From Verrucomicrobia bacterium LW23 (lineage in GTDB: Bacteria; Verrucomicrobiota; Verrucomicrobiia; Methylacidiphilales; UBA1321): a DNA stretch of 64,000 nt. Shown piece after piece: positions 38,054-46,130 of this stretch. Each line of letters opens with the position of its first letter. Positions within the stretch are counted from its first letter, which is position 1. The stretch is from assembly GCA_003054695.1 (NCBI GenBank), contig QAZA01000010.1, forward strand, positions 124,001-188,000, read 5' to 3'. A program made the translations under genes and the position numbers. Below the pieces are notes generated by a model. That model searched no databases. It was not told the DNA's origin and was given only the letters and a program-made list of their open reading frames with translations.

Positions 38054-38079
38054 ATCGAAATAAATGGGATATTCGCAGC

Positions 38080-39417
38080 ATGGAAACTTTTCTGGAGCCT
38101 CCGCGCCAGGTGCGTATCGTCGCCGACGCGGACATTTGTGTGGTGGGCGGAAGTTGCACCGGCCTGTTTGCCGCCATTCGTGCAGCACGCCTGGGTGCGC
38201 GGGTTATACTCATCGAACAACGCGGCGCATTCGGGGGCGTCGCCACCATTTCCCTGGTCAACGTCTGGCACTCCCGCATGGACGAAACCTTTGAGCGACA
38301 GATATTTGCGGGCCTAAGCATAGAGACGATGGAACGCCTGAAAAAGCGGGACGCCGTCCGATGCCGCGAGGGTTCCCCCGACTGGGAATGGGCCTTCAAT
38401 CCTTTTGAGCTGCAGATAGAGCTGGACGAAATGGTACGTGAGAACCGTATTCAGGTCATGCTTCACACCATGGTGGTTGCCCCCTGCATGCAGGATGGCG
38501 CGGTTTACGGTGTGTTTATTGAGAATAAGAATGGCCGCGGCCTGGTGCGGGCAAAATGTTTTATAGATGCAACAGGAGATGGAGATTTGTGCTCTCGCAT
38601 CGGCCTGGAGACGTACCATAACGAGCATCCCCAGCCGCCGACCACCTGCGCGCTTTACGAAGGCTGGCAGCGCGACAACTTCGATATCGGCGCCTTGATG
38701 CGCAAACATGGGGAAGAGTTCAACCTTCCCCGCGGTTTTCAGTGGGGGGCTCCGCTGCCTGGCTGCCATACGTTTATGCTTGCAGGCACGCGAGTTACGG
38801 GTGTCGATTGCTCCTCCGCGGACGAGTTAACGATCGCGGAGATGGAAGGCCGCCGGCAGGTGCGAGCAACGATGGATCTGGTCCGCAAGTACCGCCCGGA
38901 TGTCCCCCTGAAGCTGGTAGGCCTTCCCGCGCGACTGGGCATCCGCGAAACGCGCCATGTCCGTGCGCTGCACCAACTTACGGGCCAGGAAGTACTGAGC
39001 GGAGTGCGCTTTCCCGACGCGATTGCGAACGGCAGTTACCGTGTCGATATTCACCATCAGGAGCGGGCGGGGCTCACGTTCCAGTACCTCAGCGGCCGCC
39101 AGCTGTATATCGAGCCAGGCGCGCCAGCCAGGGAAGACCGGTGGCGCCCCGTGACGGAAGTGAACCCCACCTTTTACCAGATTCCCTACCGCTGCCTGGT
39201 TCCGCCCGGCATACCTAACTTGTTGATGGCAGGCAGGATGATTGATGCCGACCAGGCGGCGCACGGGGCCATTCGCGTGATGGTTAACATGAACCAGACA
39301 GGCGAAGCGGCCGGCGTTGCCGCCGTGCTTGCGCTGGAATCGGGCATTCCTGTAGACAGGGTGGACACGGTGAAACTTCGCGCAAAGTTGGCGGAAGGCG
39401 GGTCCGTAATGTTATAA
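38080..39417 (+). CDS. FAD-dependent oxidoreductase (FAD_oxidored family)
   Basis: 445-aa flavoprotein. The FAD-binding fold ICVVGGSCTGLFAAIRAARLG (residues 16-36) is followed by VILIEQRGAFGGVATISLVNVWH, which is characteristic of the FAD_oxidored (pfam12831) group. Later motifs are FIDATGDGDLC, RRQVRATMDLVRKYRPDVPL, LPARLGIRETRHVRA and the C-terminal NLLMAGRMIDADQAAHGAIRVM, then NMNQTGEAAGVAA. Members are common near carbohydrate-utilisation loci in Verrucomicrobia and Planctomycetes, but the substrate of this one is unknown. The start at 38080 (METFLEPPR) is preferred; the frame extends upstream into the AraC gene. It is probably regulated by the divergent AraC protein. Confidence 0.85.
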   Translation: METFLEPPRQVRIVADADICVVGGSCTGLFAAIRAARLGARVILIEQRGAFGGVATISLVNVWHSRMDETFERQIFAGLSIETMERLKKRDAVRCREGSPDWEWAFNPFELQIELDEMVRENRIQVMLHTMVVAPCMQDGAVYGVFIENKNGRGLVRAKCFIDATGDGDLCSRIGLETYHNEHPQPPTTCALYEGWQRDNFDIGALMRKHGEEFNLPRGFQWGAPLPGCHTFMLAGTRVTGVDCSSADELTIAEMEGRRQVRATMDLVRKYRPDVPLKLVGLPARLGIRETRHVRALHQLTGQEVLSGVRFPDAIANGSYRVDIHHQERAGLTFQYLSGRQLYIEPGAPAREDRWRPVTEVNPTFYQIPYRCLVPPGIPNLLMAGRMIDADQAAHGAIRVMVNMNQTGEAAGVAAVLALESGIPVDRVDTVKLRAKLAEGGSVML

Positions 39418-39441
39418 TCTGTTGCCTCGAAAGGGCCTTCA

Positions 39442-39501
39442 GGCATGCCACAAGTTTTAACATCAGGCCTCCTAATGCCTGATGTTTACGCGTGGCATGC
39501 C
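39442..39501. terminator. Nested palindrome between convergent genes, likely bidirectional terminator
   Basis: The outer arms GGCATGCCAC (39442-39451) / GTGGCATGCC (39492-39501) and inner arms AACATCAGGC (39459-39468) / GCCTGATGTT (39477-39486) are both perfect 10-bp inverted repeats around an 8-nt loop. The structure spans the gap between the flavoprotein and the HAD gene, and its right arm encodes the last residues (TACHA) of the HAD protein. Confidence 0.7.
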
Positions 39502-40346
39502 GTTTGAGGCGTAAACCCGTCAGGTTTTGCTTTGCGTTGTAAGCTGTTGCCGCTAAAGATGTTCTCCAACGCCTCCAGCGTCCCTTCGCCATTGCTTGCC
39601 GTAGCGATGTAGCCGCCCTGGCGCTGGACAAGCCCCTTCACTTCATCCGTCGCATTGGCAGGGCATGCGATATGCCCGGCGTACTGCGTGTTCAACATCG
39701 GGATGTCGTTGGAGTGATCGCCTGCCGCAAACACCTCGGCAACAGGTATTTGCAGAGCGTTGGCGACCGCATGCATTGCCGTGCCCTTATTGTAGTCGCA
39801 GTGGGAGAAGCGAAAGTAGATGGAATTATGCACAAGCGTTATACCTGGGTAATTCTTGAGCAAATCCGTCATAAACTGCACAATGCGAGCAGCTTCCGCT
39901 TCGTCGTACGCAATCATGCCGATTGGCGAGCCCGGGTCGGCGATGATCGTGGCCCGGGTATCATGCTCCAGATAGCGTCGGACCTCCCGCCACAAACTGT
40001 CCACGCCGGCGTAGAGCGTCTGATGGGCATCGGCGCAGCGCTCGTTCCAATCGCCCCAGGGGCGATAGGTGCCGCATCCAAACGCATCTCCCTGGCGCTC
40101 ATGCACTTCACGCTCAATCGTAATAAGGAAATCGGGCATGAAGGGCGCACCCCGTCTCCGCAACTCGGTTTCCACACCGGCAAGATTTCGGCCCGTATTG
40201 ACAGCCCAGTAGACACGCTTATGGCGACTCCACTCCCTCAGGCGGTCAAAGAAGTGGGGCTGATAGGGCTCCTGCGAGCCAGGTCGGGAAAAAGTTCCGT
40301 CGTAGTCGGTGGAGATAAAGCGGACCGGACTGATGGAAGGAGGCAT
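39486..40346 (-). CDS. HAD-superfamily (IIB) phosphatase
   Basis: 286-aa phosphohydrolase. The nucleophile motif ISTDYDGTFSRP (Asp14 and Asp16) is near the N-terminus. The C-terminal half has the type IIB cap layout, a Lys in CDYNKGTAMHAVANAL, and the metal-binding motif AAGDHSNDIPMLN. This resembles Cof-type and sucrose-phosphate phosphatases; the substrate is probably a small phosphorylated sugar or metabolite. The start at 40346 (MPPSISPVRF) gives the normal N-terminus, while the frame extends 45 codons further without homology. The final residues come from a palindromic terminator. Two small exported proteins lie upstream on the same strand, of which the nearer is 82 bp away. Confidence 0.85.
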   Translation of the reverse strand: MPPSISPVRFISTDYDGTFSRPGSQEPYQPHFFDRLREWSRHKRVYWAVNTGRNLAGVETELRRRGAPFMPDFLITIEREVHERQGDAFGCGTYRPWGDWNERCADAHQTLYAGVDSLWREVRRYLEHDTRATIIADPGSPIGMIAYDEAEAARIVQFMTDLLKNYPGITLVHNSIYFRFSHCDYNKGTAMHAVANALQIPVAEVFAAGDHSNDIPMLNTQYAGHIACPANATDEVKGLVQRQGGYIATASNGEGTLEALENIFSGNSLQRKAKPDGFTPQTACHA

Positions 40347-40428
40347 GCCGCACACAATGCACACCTTCGGCCTCTTGTGCAAGTGTATCAGATCGCCCGC
40401 GGCGCGCCATCTCCCCAGCAGCGCACTG

Positions 40429-40740
40429 CTAGTAGCGCACTTCTGCGGTCTCGGACGGCTTGCGGTGCCCGCCCAGGCCAAGGCGTTTATCGCTGTCCTC
40501 CAACGCGCGGCCGCCCTCCCAGTCGGCGTTGGCCGCAGTCACAGCGGTACCGGGATCGCTTAGGCCCCCTTCGGTCAGCCAGTAGCGGGTTCGCTTCTCG
40601 ATAAAGGCGTCCTTTTCGGCCTGTTGCTCTTTGGTAAGCTTGTCAGAGGAGGCGCAGGCGCTGAGCCCAACGACCAGGACGAGGGCAAGGCAGAAGTGGG
40701 TCAGGAGTTGGGAGAGGGAAGGGAGCGATTTACGCATATG
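40429..40740 (-). CDS. Small lipoprotein of unknown function
   Basis: 103 aa. The signal peptide LLTHFCLALVLVVG ends in LSAC, a lipobox with cleavage before Cys28. The mature protein is short and charged, with a SSDKLTKEQQAEKDAFIEKRTRYW helix followed by a polar tail. The lipobox predicts a membrane-anchored envelope protein. I recognise no domain. The ATG at 40740 (MRKSLPSL) is preferred to 40764, whose extra residues break the signal peptide's n-region. It lies between two other minus-strand genes, possibly in one unit. Confidence 0.6.
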   Translation of the reverse strand, partial: HMRKSLPSLSQLLTHFCLALVLVVGLSACASSDKLTKEQQAEKDAFIEKRTRYWLTEGGLSDPGTAVTAANADWEGGRALEDSDKRLGLGGHRKPSETAEVRY

Positions 40741-40816
40741 TATTCCTTTTTGGCAGAAATACATTGCAACAAAAACTTTAGCAAGATTTTTTACACAAAC
40801 CGCGATAATAACTCAC

Positions 40817-41218
40817 TTAACGCTCGGCGTAGCGCTTCACGTACACCGGCCAGGGCTGATATTCGTCGTCCTCGATCGAATACCATAAGATTTTCTTATC
40901 CTGATACACGCGAAACATTCCCAGCAGTGGGGCAACACCGGGATCGCCCTTACCTGCCTTGGCATTGTTGATCCGCACTTCAACATCCGTATATTCTTTC
41001 TTCTTCTCCACGTCGTAGATCATCAGCGGTAACTCTTTGTCCGTCATGATCTTATCCTTGATAAATGCCTCCTTTAGGAAGGTAAGGGACCAGTGTTCCT
41101 TCTCCTGGGCAGCTCCGGGCGTTGCGGTGGCAAGCAGCAAAATGCAGGTCACGATGAGGGCGGCGGCGAGCCCCCACAACGTAGGGCGCACACGGACGCT
41201 GGTGGAAAAAGTCTTCAT
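40817..41218 (-). CDS. Small exported protein of unknown function
   Basis: 133 aa with a clear signal peptide (WGLAAALIVTCILLLATATPGAAQ, cleavage after Ala-Gln at about residue 38). The mature 95 residues are beta-rich, with LPLMIYDVEKKKEYTDVEVRI, LLGMFRVYQDKKILWY and WPVYVKRYAER. This is consistent with a small periplasmic protein. It is not assigned to a family. It is the first of the minus-strand group at 39486-41218 and starts 281 bp from the divergent AsmA-like gene. Confidence 0.6.
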   Translation of the reverse strand: MKTFSTSVRVRPTLWGLAAALIVTCILLLATATPGAAQEKEHWSLTFLKEAFIKDKIMTDKELPLMIYDVEKKKEYTDVEVRINNAKAGKGDPGVAPLLGMFRVYQDKKILWYSIEDDEYQPWPVYVKRYAER

Positions 41219-41499
41219 TTTTGCTATGTTAGAAGTCCTGGCAGCGGGATAAAGCCTTTTCTGCCCGAGGCTTCAACTTTTTTAATGGGGTACACCAGTC
41301 GCCGATTCGCGCCACTTATCGCCCGTACCCACGCTATGTGGAGCGACGGACAGGAAACAATTGCCGCCTGCCGCCAAAAGATACTGCACTTTCCCGGCGA
41401 CCACGCTATAAGGAACGGGTGGCGAAGCGGCTACGCAGGCTTCGCGCTCCCTGGGCCGTGGCATACAGCCTCCCCTGCCCTTTCTCGAACTACTTCTCT

Positions 41500-43011
41500 A
41501 TGAACCGCTTGCGCCTTACACTCATGATCATTGCCATGGTCCTGTGTGGCGTGGCGTTATTTGTGTGCCTGGTGCTGTATCGCATGCAAAGCCATGTGGA
41601 AGGGCCGGAGTTCCGCCGCAGCCTGGAGAAACTCGCCCTCACCTCCACGGGCATCCCCGTTGCCTTTGAGAAAGTACGGCTTGATATCAATGATCCTTCC
41701 ATCGTTGTCACGGACTGGAAGGCGAGTCATCAAATGCCCAACTCGCGGCCGGCGGAGTTTTCGAGCGATACGATGACGCTGATTTTCCGATGGAAGCCCT
41801 ATTTCTTAAGCAGCCGCATTGAGCTAAGTCGTTTTGAGGCAAAAGGTTCCACGCTTACGATTACGCGCGTGCCGGGAGGGCCCTTCTTGCTGCCCATCCT
41901 GTTGCAGGAGGAGCCGCCCTCGCGCTGGCGTCGCAAAGATCCCACGCAAAAGCCTCCTCTGGATATTGGGCTGCGCAGCTTCCAGATTGAAGGCGGCACG
42001 ATGTCCGCTGTTGATGATAACGGATTTACGTTGCTGGACCTGAAGAACGCGAATGTCGAAGGCAGAATTGCGGAGGACGACTGGGACAATTTCACTGCGT
42101 CCGGCAAGGCCACTGTGCAGGAAGTACGTGTGGCGGAGAGACTTACGTTTGAGAAGGTGAAGTGCGAGAATGTGGAGTACCGCCGCGGAGACCTGACAGT
42201 GGGCTCCTTTGAGGGCGGGCTTGCGCGGGGCAAAGTGAGCGGCTCACTGAGCCAGAGCGTGCGTGATCCGCAGGCGGGGTTCGATTACCGCATGACTCTG
42301 CAACGCGTTGATACTTCGACACTTATCGAGCAGCTGTGGGGCAAGTCGGGCGTGATTTCCGGCAAGACGGATATGGAGTCTGTCTGGACTGGATCGGCGC
42401 TGCGCCCGGAACGCCTGAACGCCAACGTGAGCGTCAAGCTGAGCAATGGGCAGATTCTGGAGGCGCCCGTTTGCCGCGCGTTTTCGCAATATCTTCGCAT
42501 TCAATCCCTTGCGCAGCCAGATTTTGAGCACCTGGGCCTGGAGGTGGCGATTGCTTCCGGGCGGATTTCGGTGCTCAATCTGACACTTAAGTCGGGACTG
42601 GTGCAGGCGGTTGGGACGGGCTCCCTGGACTTTGCATGGAACTGCGAAGGTGTTGTAACTGTGGCACTTAGCCCGGATTTACTACCCCAGCTTCCTGCAT
42701 CGGTGCAGGCAGAGGTGAATAAGCGCAGCGACGGTTTTGGGCTGCTGACATTTACTATCACGGGCAGCCTGATGGCGCCTGCCATCAAGCTTTCGCCAAT
42801 CAAGGCCGGGGACTTGCCCGCGCCGACCGGCCCGACGATCGAGACGGCACCGCGGGGGGAGCCGCATGGGTCGCTCAGGCGTTTCAAGTGGGGCTGTGAC
42901 AACGAGTTGCAAGCTTTGTCTGCAGCGTCGCCACAGTCCGGTGGCGCGGTGGCATCGCAAGTTGCGGGGCGTCGTTCGTTATATTCTTGTGGCTTTGAGA
43001 CATGCGTGTGA
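41500..43011 (+). CDS. AsmA-like membrane-anchored protein
   Basis: 503-aa protein from the ATG at 41500. The N-terminal transmembrane helix LTLMIIAMVLCGVALFVCLVLY is followed by a long beta-rich periplasmic region with AsmA/DUF3971-type phrasing: RSLEKLALTSTGIPVAFEKVRLDI near the start, then ISSRIELSRFEAKGSTLTITRVPGG, NLTLKSGLVQAVGTGSLDFAWNCEGVVTVAL and LTFTITGSLMAPAIKLSP. The acidic and basic alternation and repeated strand-turn motifs resemble the larger TamB-like protein of this window. It probably functions in lipid or outer-membrane transport. The last 10 bases overlap the rsmD start. Confidence 0.65.
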   Translation: MNRLRLTLMIIAMVLCGVALFVCLVLYRMQSHVEGPEFRRSLEKLALTSTGIPVAFEKVRLDINDPSIVVTDWKASHQMPNSRPAEFSSDTMTLIFRWKPYFLSSRIELSRFEAKGSTLTITRVPGGPFLLPILLQEEPPSRWRRKDPTQKPPLDIGLRSFQIEGGTMSAVDDNGFTLLDLKNANVEGRIAEDDWDNFTASGKATVQEVRVAERLTFEKVKCENVEYRRGDLTVGSFEGGLARGKVSGSLSQSVRDPQAGFDYRMTLQRVDTSTLIEQLWGKSGVISGKTDMESVWTGSALRPERLNANVSVKLSNGQILEAPVCRAFSQYLRIQSLAQPDFEHLGLEVAIASGRISVLNLTLKSGLVQAVGTGSLDFAWNCEGVVTVALSPDLLPQLPASVQAEVNKRSDGFGLLTFTITGSLMAPAIKLSPIKAGDLPAPTGPTIETAPRGEPHGSLRRFKWGCDNELQALSAASPQSGGAVASQVAGRRSLYSCGFETCV

Positions 43012-43547
43012 TATCTGGAAGCGCCGGGGGGCTCCGGCTGGCATCGCCCAAGGGGGTGGAGCTGCGTCCTACCCAGGATCGCATTCGCCAGGTTATTTTT
43101 TCCAGCCTGGCGTCGCGGGTGCCTGGGTGCAGGGTGCTCGACCTGTTCGCGGGCACGGGCTCGCTGGGCATTGAGGCGCTGAGCCGCGGTGCGGCGTCGG
43201 CGCTTTTTGTGGAGAAGGAGGCGCGGAGCGTGAAGACGATACAGGCCAATCTGGCGACTTGCCGACTGTTCGGTACTGTTGTGCAAGCGGACGCACTGTC
43301 ATGGCTTGAGCGTCCGAATACGGACACTTTTGACCTGATTTTTGCCGATCCGCCCTATGAGAAAGTAAAAGGAGAACTTTCTGAAACTTATTTGCCGGCG
43401 AAAGTGGCTCGGTTTCTGGCGGAGGACGGTCTCTTTATCTGGGAGCATTATCGTGGCCAGATTCCGGCAAAAATGGAGGGGTGGGAAGTTACAAGGCATC
43501 AAGTATATGGTGAGACGGGGCTAACGTTTTTACGTCAAAAAGTATAA
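43002..43547 (+). CDS. rsmD: 16S rRNA (guanine(966)-N2)-methyltransferase
   Basis: 181-aa SAM-dependent methyltransferase. MRVISGSAGG at the N-terminus and RPTQDRIRQVIFSSL (residues 22-36) are typical of RsmD. The SAM motif VLDLFAGTGSLGIEALSRGA (45-64) and the catalytic DPPY (116-119) are intact. It modifies G966 of 16S rRNA on the 30S head. It overlaps the upstream AsmA-like gene by 10 bases, so translational coupling is likely. The stop codon sits inside a 10-bp inverted repeat (43542-43551/43584-43593) that may act in termination. Confidence 0.95.
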   Translation: MRVISGSAGGLRLASPKGVELRPTQDRIRQVIFSSLASRVPGCRVLDLFAGTGSLGIEALSRGAASALFVEKEARSVKTIQANLATCRLFGTVVQADALSWLERPNTDTFDLIFADPPYEKVKGELSETYLPAKVARFLAEDGLFIWEHYRGQIPAKMEGWEVTRHQVYGETGLTFLRQKV

Positions 43548-44123
43548 AATCTTGCACAACTGTATTTTAAACATGCGCTAAAGGATTTTATACATCCAGA
43601 TTATAACCCTGTTTTTGTTCTTTTTGTCAACTTACATGTGTTACTCCTTTTCCTGTTTTGGAAACCCCTTCAACCCGGCATCTTTTGCCGCGCAAACCCC
43701 ACTTAATACGTGACTTGCGACATTTTCTAACAGCCCTTAAGCTGACGCCTGAATAAGGATGGCATTCCATTTGCTTTTATTGTCATACAGTGAAAAGGCA
43801 ACCAGGAACTCCTCAACGCGGGCTGAAGAACACAAAAGTCGTCAGCTGCTCGCGCAAGACAGATACCCGTCCGTTGTTTATCACTTCCGTTGCGCTTCAT
43901 CCGCGTCGCCCGCAGATGTACAGCCGCTACACGGAATAGCTTAAAAGCCACCGACCAACAGGTCCGGGTCTCCGAAGCCGACAGGCGTTGAGACCTCGCC
44001 CCGCGCGGGGAAGCCATGCAGTGCCAGAGGGTTGCAGTTGCAGGCACTGGATGACTTAACATGAGGCGCGCGAGGCGAGGTTTTCCTTTTTTTGCCCGCC
44101 GTTTCTGCGCATGATGTGGGCCA
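43548..44123. other. Gene-free region between rsmD and the AMP-ligase gene
   Basis: A gene-free stretch of 576 bp. The first 150 bases are AT-rich with a perfect 10-bp inverted repeat, GTATAAAATC/GATTTTATAC, overlapping the rsmD stop. A 140-codon minus-strand frame (43727-44149) has no recognisable motif, an odd Cys/Arg composition and no RBS; I treat it as noise. The last 100 bases contain a strong hairpin with a U-tract, listed separately. Confidence 0.5.
43993..44093 (+). ncRNA. Candidate structured RNA or attenuator hairpin upstream of AMP-ligase gene
   Basis: A 15-bp stem (43993-44007 with 44067-44081, 14 of 15 paired) and a 7-bp inner stem CAGTGCC/GGCACTG (44019-44025 / 44043-44049), extended by CAT/ATG, are followed by TTTTCCTTTTTTT (44081-44093). 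The outline is that of a long hairpin with an intrinsic terminator, ending about 30 bases before the ATG of the ligase. It could end a small RNA or attenuate the ligase transcript. It does not match tmRNA, SRP RNA or RNase P RNA signatures that I recognise. Confidence 0.45.
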
Positions 44124-45896
44124 ATGACGCAGATGAAGCCTTCCGCCACTCCCCCCCCTCTACCCCCATATCGAGGCAGGCGGGTGGGGCAGGTGCGGGG
44201 CGGTTCGCGCAGTGGTAAGTCGTTGATTGCGAGCCCTTTTTCCGCTTCCCTGCTGTGGCATGCGTTTCATCGTGTGGCGCTGGAGCGCCCGCAGGACGCG
44301 GTGGTGGTGGAGGCGGAGACGGGGCGCGGCTGGGCGGCGGGGGAGCTGATGCGCGAAAGCGGAGCGCTGGCGGAGGCGATTGCAGGTTGGCGCCCGGAGT
44401 TTGCCTCGGTAACGCAAGTGATTGAAGGTAAAGCACTTACGCAATCGTCGATCGAGGCGACGGCGCGTCGTGGGCTGGGGCCGACGGCGGGGCAGCGGGT
44501 GGCCTTTTGCATCCCCAACAGTGCGGCGTGGGTGTGCGCGTTTTTGGCTTTGCAGCGGCTGGGGATTGGGGCGGTGCCGCTGGATCCGTCGCTGCCGATG
44601 GACGGCGGGGCACGGCTTGCGGCAGCGCAACTGGCTGGCGCAGAGTGGCTTATGGAGATACAGCCGGGCGCGCAATCCATGGCGGCACCGGTGCTGGTGC
44701 GCACTTCAGTAATCTCACGTAAGCGTTTGCAGACGAGGCGGATGCGACCGGTTGTGGTGAAGCTTACCTCCGGCAGCACGGGCAAACCGCGGCAAATCCC
44801 CTGCACGGCGGGGAATATGCTGGCGGATGGCTCTAACATCATCTCCACCATGGGGATACGTCGCGACGATGTGAACATTGCGGTGATTCCGCTGGGGCAC
44901 TCGTACGGGCTGGGCAATCTGATTATGCCGCTGCTGATGAAGGGCACCCGGCTGGTGGTAGCACGGGAGTTTGTGCCCAGGCAAATTGCGCAATGGATTG
45001 CGGCTTACGGGGTTACGGTGCTTCCTGCGGTTCCGGCCATTTTCCGGGCGCTGGCGGGGCTGCCGGAGACTCGTCTGGCGCCTCCCCTGCGCCTGGCGAT
45101 TAGCGCCGGGGCGCCGCTGAGCCCGGCGATTGCGGCGGGCTTTCGCGAGGCGCACGGTGTGGCGGTGCATAATTTTTATGGAAGTAGCGAATCCGGAGGC
45201 ATTTGCTACGACAAGACTGGTGACGCGCCCCTGGTGCAGGGGGTGGCGGGCACGCCGCTGAACGGAGTGCGCGTGAGCCTCTCGCCGGCGGGGCGCGTTG
45301 TGGTGGAGAGCCATGCGGTGGCGCTGGGGCGGCGGCGGTTGTCGACAGCGAGGGTGCAGGCGGATGCGGAAGTATCTGGAAGGGAACACGTTGCATCCCC
45401 TGCCACCCCTCGTCCGACGGGGAACGAGGAGCCTGAGGGACCACCCAGGCGATATACGCTCCCGGATCTGGGCGCCTGGACAGAGGTAGGGGAGCTGCGA
45501 ATCCTGGGACGCAGCACCGCGGTGGCCAACGTGGGGGGCAAGAAGGTGCATCCCGCTGAAGTGGAACGGGTTCTGCGGGGGCTGGAGGGCGTGGGGGATT
45601 GCTGGGTTGGCGTTGTGGGCCGGAGGAGCGCCGGCGACGACAGTGCTGACCCAGGTTCTTCTGCTTCTGATACTTCCGCAAGTGATACGCGACTGGCGGC
45701 TGCAGTGGAGACGGTGCTGACGAGGGCGGAGCTGGAGCGTCGGCTGGGGGAATTGCTGCCGGAGTGGAAGTGCCCCAAGGCGTGGCTCTTGCGAGAGCAG
45801 TTGCCGCGCACTACGAGAGGCAAGCTGGATACGGCGGCGATTTCCCGCGAACTTGGGGCGGAAGCTGGCCCCGGCGGGCAGTCTGCGCAACTCTAA
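44124..45896 (+). CDS. ANL-superfamily AMP-forming ligase (acyl-CoA synthetase-like)
   Basis: 590-aa adenylating enzyme. The phosphate-binding P-loop LTSGSTGKPRQ is at about residues 213-223. Later motifs are YGSSESGGIC (about 350-360) and the C-terminal RTTRGKLDTAAI (562-573, with the catalytic Lys). HSYGLGNLIMPLLMKGTRLVVA and SAGAPLSPAIA support the acyl/aryl-CoA ligase group. The usual TGD motif is altered to LPDLGAW, and a linker of about 60 residues (rich in Glu, Arg, Pro and Ser) interrupts the region before it. Substrate specificity is unknown. It follows a predicted attenuator hairpin by about 30 bp. Two possible starts, 44124 and 44133, differ little. Confidence 0.8.
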   Translation: MTQMKPSATPPPLPPYRGRRVGQVRGGSRSGKSLIASPFSASLLWHAFHRVALERPQDAVVVEAETGRGWAAGELMRESGALAEAIAGWRPEFASVTQVIEGKALTQSSIEATARRGLGPTAGQRVAFCIPNSAAWVCAFLALQRLGIGAVPLDPSLPMDGGARLAAAQLAGAEWLMEIQPGAQSMAAPVLVRTSVISRKRLQTRRMRPVVVKLTSGSTGKPRQIPCTAGNMLADGSNIISTMGIRRDDVNIAVIPLGHSYGLGNLIMPLLMKGTRLVVAREFVPRQIAQWIAAYGVTVLPAVPAIFRALAGLPETRLAPPLRLAISAGAPLSPAIAAGFREAHGVAVHNFYGSSESGGICYDKTGDAPLVQGVAGTPLNGVRVSLSPAGRVVVESHAVALGRRRLSTARVQADAEVSGREHVASPATPRPTGNEEPEGPPRRYTLPDLGAWTEVGELRILGRSTAVANVGGKKVHPAEVERVLRGLEGVGDCWVGVVGRRSAGDDSADPGSSASDTSASDTRLAAAVETVLTRAELERRLGELLPEWKCPKAWLLREQLPRTTRGKLDTAAISRELGAEAGPGGQSAQL

Positions 45897-46130
45897 TGCG
45901 GACTTGCGGCACTCCAGGCATGCACCTCATTAGCATAGCTTATGCAACTGCATGAAGATCACGGCTCGCCTGGACGTGAGCAGTCGCCTGGGTCAGGGCG
46001 TTATCTTTTAGCTTCTCGCGCGTTGCCGGTTTATCGCTTTTTCAATAGAATAGGCTTTTTGTGCGGGATGTGTTGTTCGACGAGCCCGTATTTTCTCTTT
46101 TCCATACTCCTACTCCCCTTCCCTAAAGCG

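Noticed and set aside
43880-44093. SRP RNA, tmRNA or RNase P RNA
   Set aside because: The conserved signature loops of these RNAs are absent; only the long hairpin and U-tract are convincing, so it is reported as an unassigned structured RNA.
43727-44149. 140-codon minus-strand open frame
   Set aside because: It has no recognisable motif, odd Cys/Arg composition and no RBS, and it overlaps both the ligase start and a strong hairpin. It is most likely chance.
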